A DNA stretch of 64,000 nucleotides. Source: a bacterium (lineage in GTDB: Bacteria > Actinomycetota > Acidimicrobiia > Acidimicrobiales > CATQHL01). The stretch covers positions 1-64,000 of the forward strand of contig JAPPDX010000093.1 in NCBI GenBank assembly GCA_028824415.1, in the 5' to 3' direction. The notes below the pieces were generated by a model. That model did no database searches. It was not told where the DNA came from and worked only from the letters and a program-made list of their open reading frames with translations. Positions 58,465 through 64,000 of the stretch are shown here, one piece after another; position 1 is the first letter of the stretch; every line of letters starts with the position of its first letter. The translations under genes were made by a program, and so were the position numbers.

Positions 58465-58742
58465 CAGCGCCTGGCTCCTCGCTCCTGGCCGGCGTGGAAC
58501 CGGAACGTGCGCGTGGGGGCGAACTCGCCGAGCTTGTGGCCGACCATGGACTCGGTGATGTACACGGGCACGTGCTTGCGGCCGTCGTGCACCGCGATCG
58601 TGTGGCCGACCATGTCGGGGATGATCGTGGACCGGCGCGACCAGGTGCGGATGACCCGCCGCTCGCCGGAGTCGTTCAACTCGTCCACCTTGGCGAGGAG
58701 ATGATGATCGACGAACGGGCCCTTCTTCAGGCTTCTGGGCAT
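58464..58742 (-). CDS. rpsS: 30S ribosomal protein S19
   Basis: This small-subunit head protein has 92 residues. [23 protein letters not shown] and [36 protein letters not shown] are diagnostic. It lies 10 bases after rplB. Confidence 0.97.
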   Translation of the reverse strand: MPRSLKKGPFVDHHLLAKVDELNDSGERRVIRTWSRRSTIIPDMVGHTIAVHDGRKHVPVYITESMVGHKLGEFAPTRTFRFHAGQERGARR

Positions 58743-58752
58743 CGTGAGCCTC

Positions 58753-59589
58753 CTACCGCCGCCGCCCGCGGGTGCGCCTGCGGCGCACGATCATCTGCGA
58801 CGACTGCTTCTTGGGGTTGCGCGTGCGCCCCTCCGGCTTCCCCCAGGGCGAGACAGGATGGCGCCCGCCGGAACTCTTCCCCTCGCCACCTCCGAGCGGG
58901 TGGTCCACCGGGTTCATTGCCACGCCGCGAGTCTGGGGACGCACGCCCTTGTGGCGGTTGCGCCCGGCCTTACCGATCTGCACCAACTCGTGCTCGGCGT
59001 TGCCGACGGCGCCGACGGTGGCGCGGCAGTCGATGGGGACCCGGCGCATCTCGGTGCTGGGCAGGCGCAGAGTGGCGAGGTTGCCCTCCTTGGCCACGAG
59101 CTGGAGGCGGGTGCCCGCCGCCCGGCCCATGCGCCCGCCGGCACCCGGCTTGAGTTCCACGTTGTGCACCACGGTGCCCACCGGGATGTACCGCAACGGC
59201 AGAGCGTTGCCCGGGCGGATCTCGACGCCGGTTCCCGACTCCAGCACATCCCCGACCGCTATGCCGTCGGGCGCCAGGATGTAGGTCTTCGCCCCGTCGT
59301 AGTAGTGCAGCAGCGCGATGCGGCAGGTCCGGTTGGGGTCGTACTCGATGGTCGCAACCTTCGCCGGGACGCCGTCCTTGTTCCGGTGGAAGTCGATGAT
59401 CCGGTAGCGGCGCTTGTGGCCGCCACCGCGATGCCGCGCCGTCTTGCGGCCGGCGTTGTTGCGGCCGCCCGTGGAGGGGCGGGGGGCGAGCAGGGACTTC
59501 TCCGGCGTGCTGCGGGTGATCTCGGAGAAGTCGTGCGCCGTCTGGAAGCGGCGGCCCGGGCTGGTTGGCTTGCGGCGCCGGATGCTCAT
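58753..59589 (-). CDS. rplB: 50S ribosomal protein L2
   Basis: This protein is needed for subunit association and peptidyl transfer. It has 278 residues. [26 protein letters not shown] and the C-terminal [30 protein letters not shown], with the conserved His, are diagnostic. Confidence 0.97.
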   Translation of the reverse strand: MSIRRRKPTSPGRRFQTAHDFSEITRSTPEKSLLAPRPSTGGRNNAGRKTARHRGGGHKRRYRIIDFHRNKDGVPAKVATIEYDPNRTCRIALLHYYDGAKTYILAPDGIAVGDVLESGTGVEIRPGNALPLRYIPVGTVVHNVELKPGAGGRMGRAAGTRLQLVAKEGNLATLRLPSTEMRRVPIDCRATVGAVGNAEHELVQIGKAGRNRHKGVRPQTRGVAMNPVDHPLGGGEGKSSGGRHPVSPWGKPEGRTRNPKKQSSQMIVRRRRTRGRRR

Positions 59590-59592
59590 GAC

Positions 59593-59883
59593 CTACACCT
59601 CGAAGAGTTCGATCGAGTCGCCCTCGGCGAGGGTGACCATCGCCCGCTTCGTGTCGGGTCGGCGCCCGTACGTGAGCCGGCGTCGGTTGCGAATGCGCTT
59701 GCCCTTGCGCCGCAGCGTGTTCACGTTCAACACCTGCACCTCGAATATCTCCTCGACGGCCTTGGCGATCTCGGGCTTGCTGCTCGACGGATGGACCTTG
59801 AAGGTGTAGACGTTCTGCTCCAGCAGCGAGAAGGCCTTCTCGCTGATCACCGGCTCGAGGATCACGTCGCGTGCATCCTTCAC
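59593..59883 (-). CDS. rplW: 50S ribosomal protein L23
   Basis: This protein docks trigger factor at the exit tunnel. It has 96 residues. DVILEPVISEKAFSLLEQNVYTFKVHPSSSKPEIAKAVEEIF is diagnostic. It overlaps the rplD stop by four bases. Confidence 0.97.
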   Translation of the reverse strand: MKDARDVILEPVISEKAFSLLEQNVYTFKVHPSSSKPEIAKAVEEIFEVQVLNVNTLRRKGKRIRNRRRLTYGRRPDTKRAMVTLAEGDSIELFEV

Positions 59884-60497
59884 GGCTGGTTCACCTCCGC
59901 CAGGGCCGCACTGGTGAAGACGACCACGTCGCTGACCAGTACGTCGTAGGTGTTCAACTGGTCCACCGGCAGGGTGTGCACGCGGGGCAGGTTGCGGAAG
60001 CTCTTGAGCGCGGTGACGTCGTCACGCTCCAGTACCGCCAGAACTCGCCCGCCGGCACCGAGCGCCTCCAGCTTCCGGACGGCGGACTTCGTCGACGGAG
60101 CGTCGAAGCCCCAGTCGTCAACGACGATGATCTTCCCCTCCGCGGCGCGGTCCGACAGCGCCGAGCGCAGGGCCAGGCGCTTCATCTTCTTGGGCGTGGC
60201 CTGCGCGTAGCTGCGGGGCTGGGGGCCATGGGCGATGCCTCCGCCTCGCCACAGCGGCGAGCGGATGGAGCCGTGCCGGGCCCGGCCGGTGCCCTTCTGC
60301 CGCCACGGCTTGCCGCCGCCGCCGCGCACCTCCGAGCGGGTCTTGGTCTTGTGCGTGCCGCTGCGGCGAGCCGCCAGTTGCGCCGTCACGACCTGGTGCA
60401 TGACCGCCACATTGGGTTCGATGCCGAAGACGTCGGAGGTGAGTTCGACCTTGCCGCGCTCGGAGCCGCTGACATCTCGGACGGGGACGGAGACCAT
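59880..60497 (-). CDS. rplD: 50S ribosomal protein L4
   Basis: This tunnel protein has 205 residues. RSGTHKTKTRSEVRGGGGKPWRQKGTGRARHGSIRSPLWRGGG is the conserved extended loop. In Escherichia coli L4 represses the S10 operon through its leader; whether it does so here is unknown. It starts 6 bases after rplC. Confidence 0.97.
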   Translation of the reverse strand: MVSVPVRDVSGSERGKVELTSDVFGIEPNVAVMHQVVTAQLAARRSGTHKTKTRSEVRGGGGKPWRQKGTGRARHGSIRSPLWRGGGIAHGPQPRSYAQATPKKMKRLALRSALSDRAAEGKIIVVDDWGFDAPSTKSAVRKLEALGAGGRVLAVLERDDVTALKSFRNLPRVHTLPVDQLNTYDVLVSDVVVFTSAALAEVNQP

Positions 60498-60503
60498 GAT
60501 CGG

Positions 60504-61142
60504 CTAGGCCTGCTTGATGGCGTTGCGGATGACGACCTGGCCGCCCCGGGGGCCGGGCACCGAGCCCCTGACCAGCAGCAGGTTGCGTTCGGCGTCGGCC
60601 TTGACCACCCGGAGGTTCAGGGTGGTCGTCCTGCGGGCACCGTGGTGGCCGGGCATCTTGCGGCCCTTGAAGATGCGCGACGGGGTGGCGCACTGGCCCA
60701 CCGCACCCGGCGCCCGGTGAATCTTGTGGGCGCCGTGGCTGGCCTTCTGGCCGCTGAAGCCGTGACGCTTCATCACGCCGGTGAACCCCTTGCCCTTGCT
60801 GACGGCGGTCACGTCCACCAGTTCGCCGTCGGCGAGGATGTCCACGTTGATCTCCTGGCCCACGGCATAGTCGCTCACATCGTCGAGGCGGAGCTCCACC
60901 AGGCTGCGCCCCGGCTCGCTGCCGTGGCGTTCGAAGTGCCCGCGCTCGGGATTGTTCAGTTTGGCCGCGTCGGTGTAGCCCCACGTGACCTGCAGCGCCG
61001 AGTACCCGTCGACCTCGGGAGTCTTCAGCTGCACGACCCGGCACGGCTCGACGCGCAGGACCGTCACCGGGACGACGCGGTCGCTGTCGTCCCAGACCTG
61101 GGTCATGCCCACCTTCTCGCCGATGATCGCCTTCGTCGCCAT
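60504..61142 (-). CDS. rplC: 50S ribosomal protein L3
   Basis: This early assembly protein has 212 residues from the ATG at 61142. MATKAIIGEKVGMTQVWDDSDRVVPVTVL and KGFTGVMKRHGFSGQKASHGAHKIHRAPG are diagnostic. It is the first gene of the S10 cluster here, because rpsJ, which normally precedes it, is absent. A leader of about 190 bases with a hairpin lies upstream. Confidence 0.97.
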   Translation of the reverse strand: MATKAIIGEKVGMTQVWDDSDRVVPVTVLRVEPCRVVQLKTPEVDGYSALQVTWGYTDAAKLNNPERGHFERHGSEPGRSLVELRLDDVSDYAVGQEINVDILADGELVDVTAVSKGKGFTGVMKRHGFSGQKASHGAHKIHRAPGAVGQCATPSRIFKGRKMPGHHGARRTTTLNLRVVKADAERNLLLVRGSVPGPRGGQVVIRNAIKQA

Positions 61143-61200
61143 GTCTGGGTGCTGTCGCTCCGTGGCTTCGTGTCGGGGCGCTCGTCGCCCTGACGCGAAC

Positions 61201-61227
61201 GCTCCGCACGGGCCAACCCGGCGGAGC
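61201..61227 (-). promoter_or_regulatory. Hairpin in the rplC leader
   Basis: The outer arms GCTCCGC and GCGGAGC and the inner arms CGGG and CCCG form an 11-pair stem with one bulge and a four-base loop. It lies about 60 bases before the rplC start and could be an r-protein control element. Confidence 0.4.
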
Positions 61228-61332
61228 GATTCTCGGTTTGCTGCGTGGTTCCCGCCGCCTGCGCCGAGGGCGCGTCGCAGGCCTTCGCAGACGTCGATTG
61301 GATCCCGAAGATCGTTCTCCGGGAAGCGATGC

Positions 61333-61338
61333 ACTATA
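61333..61338 (-). promoter_or_regulatory. Candidate -10 box of the ribosomal operon
   Basis: TATAGT on the minus strand, five of six matches to the consensus, lies in an otherwise GC-rich stretch. The -35 region is weak. Transcription would begin about 185 bases before rplC. Confidence 0.45.
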
Positions 61339-61438
61339 CCGGCGACGAGCCCCGATCCCACGCCCGCGCGGGAGCGGGACGGTCTGTGCGGTCAGGCCAC
61401 CCGCTGAGGAATTGCGTCCCGGTGGCGGCCCGCGCCGC

Positions 61439-62509
61439 TCAGGTGAACGGGATGGGTGTCTGGACCCACCACGGGCGGTCGCTGGTGTGGATCTCCGTGA
61501 CCCACTTCACCCACCACAGCCCGCGCCGCCCGGGGGCCACGAGGCGCGCCGGGAAACCGTGGCCACGCGACAGGGGCGTGCCGCCGACGGTGTGAGCCAA
61601 GATCATGTGGCCTGCGTCGCTGAGCGGGAAGCGCCGCGCGTAGCCGGTGGCCGAACGCACCTCGAGGCTGCGCCCGGAGATGTCCGGGCCCAGCAGCTCG
61701 GTCAGCGGCACGCCCTTCCACGTCTGGGTGCTGTACCAGCCGCTGGTGCAGTCCAGCGTGGCCTCCACGGTGCGGCCGTGGCCGATCAGTTCCTGGTAGC
61801 CGACGTCCCGGTTGACCGAGCCCCGCAGGCGCAAGACCCAGTCCTCCGGGTCGATTGTCGGGGGCGAGTCGTCGAGCCACTGCACCACCGGCATCCGGCG
61901 CGGCTCACCGGATCCGACCTCGTGAGAGCCCGTGAAGCGCCGCTCAGCGGCGAAGAACTGCTCGAAGCCGGTTCGGGCCAGCAGCGCGACGCCCGCCACG
62001 GCGAGCGCCTGCAGCGCCGTGCGGCGCGACAGGTCCACCGGGCGGATCCGTTGCGGCCGGCCCACCACGTGCCACACCGCCAGTGGCACCGCTGCGAAGG
62101 CGAAGATGAGGTGCAGACCCATGGCCGACCACACGCCGATCGCCTGCCAGAAACCGAGCGCATGCACGATTCCGGTGGCGAAGGCCCCCGTGACGAAGAC
62201 GCCCAGGGCCATCGAGGCGTACCTGCTGGGACGGCGCCGACGGAGGCCTCGGCGCACGACGGGCACCTTCGGGCGCGCCAATACGAGCACGGTGAAACCC
62301 ACGACACCGTGCATGATCACGATCCAGGCGGTCGAAGCGCCGCCGAGCAGGAACGCACTGGCCCCGGTCACCCACGCCAGCACCAGCATCACGAGCAGAG
62401 CCAGGTTGGTCTTCCGGCTACGGGTACCCGCCCGCTCGGGTGCGGGCAGCCTGGGGCGAGACCATCGGCGAACTGGCCGTTCAGCGGCGGGCCGGTCTAC
62501 TGCGGGCAC
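61439..62509 (-). CDS. Membrane molybdopterin-dependent oxidoreductase (sulfite oxidase/MsrP type)
   Basis: This 356-residue protein has four hydrophobic helices (about 35-55, 61-79, 97-118 and 123-149) carrying His67, His116, His133 and His147. These could bind heme b, as in MsrQ-like partners. Then LSRRTALQ (about 160-167) precedes a fifth helix and looks like a twin-arginine motif. The C-terminal domain is the molybdopterin oxidoreductase fold, with probable Mo-ligating C254 in TLDCTSGWYSTQTWKG and GHGFPARLVAPGRRG. The substrate is unknown. The GTG start follows TATTCT by nine bases. It diverges from the quinone oxidoreductase. Confidence 0.85.
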   Translation of the reverse strand: MPAVDRPAAERPVRRWSRPRLPAPERAGTRSRKTNLALLVMLVLAWVTGASAFLLGGASTAWIVIMHGVVGFTVLVLARPKVPVVRRGLRRRRPSRYASMALGVFVTGAFATGIVHALGFWQAIGVWSAMGLHLIFAFAAVPLAVWHVVGRPQRIRPVDLSRRTALQALAVAGVALLARTGFEQFFAAERRFTGSHEVGSGEPRRMPVVQWLDDSPPTIDPEDWVLRLRGSVNRDVGYQELIGHGRTVEATLDCTSGWYSTQTWKGVPLTELLGPDISGRSLEVRSATGYARRFPLSDAGHMILAHTVGGTPLSRGHGFPARLVAPGRRGLWWVKWVTEIHTSDRPWWVQTPIPFT

Positions 62510-62518
62510 TCACCATCG

Positions 62519-62524
62519 AGAATA
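62519..62524 (-). promoter_or_regulatory. Candidate -10 box of the molybdopterin oxidoreductase
   Basis: TATTCT on the minus strand lies nine bases before the GTG at 62509 and suggests a near-leaderless mRNA. A palindrome lies just upstream, at 62531-62547. Confidence 0.4.
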
Positions 62525-62530
62525 CCGACC

Positions 62531-62547
62531 GCCCCGAGGCTCGGGGC
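62531..62547. promoter_or_regulatory. Palindrome between divergent oxidoreductase genes
   Basis: GCCCCGAG and CTCGGGGC are perfect eight-base arms around a single base. The site lies where the -35 region of the minus-strand promoter should be, a good place for a repressor or activator. Confidence 0.4.
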
Positions 62548-62633
62548 CGCGACGAGTGGGCGACCCCGGCGCCCAGCGCGTACCGTTGACGAACCCGAAC
62601 CAGACCGAGCACCGAAGCACCCGAGGAGGCACC

Positions 62634-63599
62634 GTGCGCGCCATCCAGATCTCCGAGAACGGCGGTCCTGAGGTTCTGTCCCTCACCGAGATGCCCGAGC
62701 CCGCTCCCGCTGCCGGCCAGATCGTCGCCGACGTCGCCGCCGCCGGAGTCAACTTCGTGGACACCTATCAGCGAATCGGCCTGTACCCGATCGCAGTGCC
62801 GTACACCGCTGGACTGGAAGGGGCCGGGGTGGTGACCGCCGTCGGAGATGGTGTCACCGACATCGCGGTCGGCGACCGGGTGGCGTGGTGCGGCGGGCAG
62901 GGCTCCTACGCAGAGTGTTGCGCGCTGGACGCCGCCGGTGTGGTGCCCGTGCCCGAAGGCATCTCACTCGACACCGCTGCGGCCGCCATGCTGCAGGGGC
63001 TCACCGCGCACTACCTGGTCGTCGACACATTCCCGCTGGAGCCGGGCCACCGCTGCCTGATCCATGCCGGGGCGGGTGGGACGGGACTGCTGCTGATCCA
63101 GATGGCCAAGCGTCTCGGCGCCGAGGTGTTCACCACCGTCGGCACCCCCGCCAAGGGTGAGCTTGCAGCCGGGGCGGGTGCCGACCACGTGATTCTGTAC
63201 AACGACGTGGACTTCGCCGAGGCGATCGTCGACATCGCCGGACCGCGCCCGCTTGACGTGGTTTACGACGGCGTCGGGGCGTCCGTCTTCGACGCCAGCC
63301 TGGGGCTGCTGCGGCGCCGCGGCACGATGGCCACTTTCGGCAACGCCTCGGGGCCGGTGCCGCCGGTCGCCCCGCTGCGGCTCTCCCAGGAGGGCTCGCT
63401 GTTCCTCACCCGTCCCACACTCTGGGACCACGTCGCCGAGCGCGCCGACCTGCTCGCCCGCTCCGGAGACCTGTTCGACTGGATCGGCGAGGGCATGGAC
63501 GTCCGCATCGGTCTGGAGCTCCCCCTCGCCGAGGCCGCCGAGGCACACCGCCGCCTCGAGGGCCGCGCCACCACCGGAAAGATCCTGTTGCGCCCCTGA
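62634..63599 (+). CDS. NADPH:quinone oxidoreductase (zinc-independent MDR)
   Basis: This 321-residue member of the medium-chain dehydrogenase/reductase family is of the QOR type. AAGVNFVDTYQRIGLYP is the N-terminal catalytic-domain motif, AAAAMLQGLTAHYLV matches the QOR signature, and HAGAGGTGLLLIQMAKRLGAEV is the NADPH Rossmann motif. No zinc ligands are seen. It probably reduces quinones or other electrophiles. The GTG start has GAGGAGG upstream. It diverges from the molybdopterin oxidoreductase. Confidence 0.92.
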   Translation: MRAIQISENGGPEVLSLTEMPEPAPAAGQIVADVAAAGVNFVDTYQRIGLYPIAVPYTAGLEGAGVVTAVGDGVTDIAVGDRVAWCGGQGSYAECCALDAAGVVPVPEGISLDTAAAAMLQGLTAHYLVVDTFPLEPGHRCLIHAGAGGTGLLLIQMAKRLGAEVFTTVGTPAKGELAAGAGADHVILYNDVDFAEAIVDIAGPRPLDVVYDGVGASVFDASLGLLRRRGTMATFGNASGPVPPVAPLRLSQEGSLFLTRPTLWDHVAERADLLARSGDLFDWIGEGMDVRIGLELPLAEAAEAHRRLEGRATTGKILLRP

Positions 63600-63680
63600 C
63601 CCCCACCGGCGGCCGGTTCCTCGAGGCCGCCTCTTTCGTCAGGAGATCGCGCCCCTGACCAGCCGGCCACGCCAGGGGCG

Positions 63681-63686
63681 TAGTCT
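63681..63686 (+). promoter_or_regulatory. Candidate -10 box for the last gene
   Basis: TAGTCT lies eight bases before the GTG at 63695, again the leaderless pattern. Confidence 0.35.
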
Positions 63687-63694
63687 CCGCCCCG

Positions 63695-64000
63695 GTGGCT
63701 TCGAGACGTGGGCGCGGCCTGGTGCCGCAGCGGCCCATCGTGCGGATCGTCCTGCTGCTGGCCGTGGCAGGCATGGCAAGCGGGATTGCAGGCGCCGTGT
63801 TCACCGGAGGGGAGACAGCAGCACGGGATCCCGCGGCCACGCGAACTGCTCCCGGCGAGGCTCCGCCAGCTGCAGAGCCGACAGTCAGCGAGCCCCCGGT
63901 ACCCCAGCCGGTGACGGCTCCCGTCGAACCACCCGCACCCCAGCCCGAAGCCGCTCCCGTCGAACCACCCGCAGTCGAGCAGACCCCCGTCGCACCTCCT
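63695..64000 (+). CDS. Pro-rich membrane-anchored protein (5' part only)
   Basis: This open frame runs off the window after 102 codons, and the track misses it because it has no stop. An Arg-rich start precedes one membrane helix (IVRIVLLLAVAGMASGIAGAVF), then a Pro, Ala, Glu and Val-rich spacer with repeats of the APVEPPA type. The layout matches the anchors and spacers of the DM13 and beta-propeller proteins, so a folded outer domain probably follows outside the window. Confidence 0.7.
   Translation, partial: MASRRGRGLVPQRPIVRIVLLLAVAGMASGIAGAVFTGGETAARDPAATRTAPGEAPPAAEPTVSEPPVPQPVTAPVEPPAPQPEAAPVEPPAVEQTPVAPP

Larger units (their letters stand above)
61143..61438 (-). other. Leader and intergenic region upstream of rplC
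   Basis: These 296 bases hold no gene; I searched the minus frames for S10 and did not find it. They contain a TATAGT promoter box at 61333-61338, a strong hairpin at 61201-61227 and about 185 bases of likely 5' leader. On the far side lies the stop of the molybdopterin oxidoreductase at 61439. Confidence 0.6.

Overview
The window looks like a chromosomal segment of a high-GC actinobacterium. GC-rich codon use, many GTG starts, the gene order glyA next to the atp operon, a long ribosomal cluster running into rplM-rpsI-glmM-glmS-like-acpS-nnr-alr, guaB3 beside guaA, and a DUF3499-like zinc protein all point to Actinomycetota. Long acidic tails on several ribosomal proteins and leaderless starts fit a deep lineage such as Acidimicrobiia, but that assignment is inference. 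No rRNA, tRNA, CRISPR array, insertion sequence or prophage was recognised.

Layout. 1-11000, minus strand: a short-chain dehydrogenase, the complete F1Fo ATP synthase operon (atpZ-like, atpI-like, atpB, E, F, H, A, G, D, C), glyA and a second, atypical SDR. 11086-20743: an accessory, envelope-flavoured block with an amidohydrolase, a DM13-domain membrane protein, a four-gene minus-strand unit (zinc protein, membrane-anchored beta-propeller, two fold-type-II PLP enzymes), two tandem LysM lipoproteins and two small genes. 20760-31000: an SGNH-hydrolase lipoprotein, a 1-Cys peroxiredoxin, a MacB/FtsX-type ABC exporter pair with a small anchored protein, a UvrD/PcrA helicase and an S1-domain protein with a Glu-Ala-Pro repeat tail. 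31014-44744, minus strand: guaA, guaB3, a PLP decarboxylase, a NUDIX hydrolase, a P1-family peptidase, alr, nnr, acpS, a very large GlmS-like protein and glmM. 44790-61142, minus strand: rpsI, rplM, truA, rplQ, rpoA, rpsD, rpsK, rpsM, rpmJ, infA, adk, secY and the spc and S10 clusters up to rplC. 61439-64000: a membrane molybdopterin oxidoreductase, a divergent quinone oxidoreductase and the start of a Pro-rich membrane protein.

How the genes work together. The ATP synthase, translation, secretion and RNA polymerase genes are core housekeeping. glmM, the GlmS-like protein, alr and acpS feed amino-sugar, D-alanine and acyl-carrier supply. guaB3 and guaA are purine genes. Several envelope proteins share one plan: an N-terminal membrane anchor or lipobox, a Pro/Ala/Thr/Glu-rich spacer, then a folded domain (DM13, beta-propeller, LysM).

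Most notable observations: a 1085-residue GlmS-like protein whose isomerase active-site segment differs from GlmS; an ATP synthase b subunit with a signal peptide and a two-cysteine outer domain; a five-helix molybdopterin oxidoreductase with a twin-arginine motif before its last helix; an infA gene whose full-length start appears to be CTG; a tandem duplication of the secY 3' end; and a recurring TANNNT box 6-9 bases before start codons that indicates leaderless transcription.
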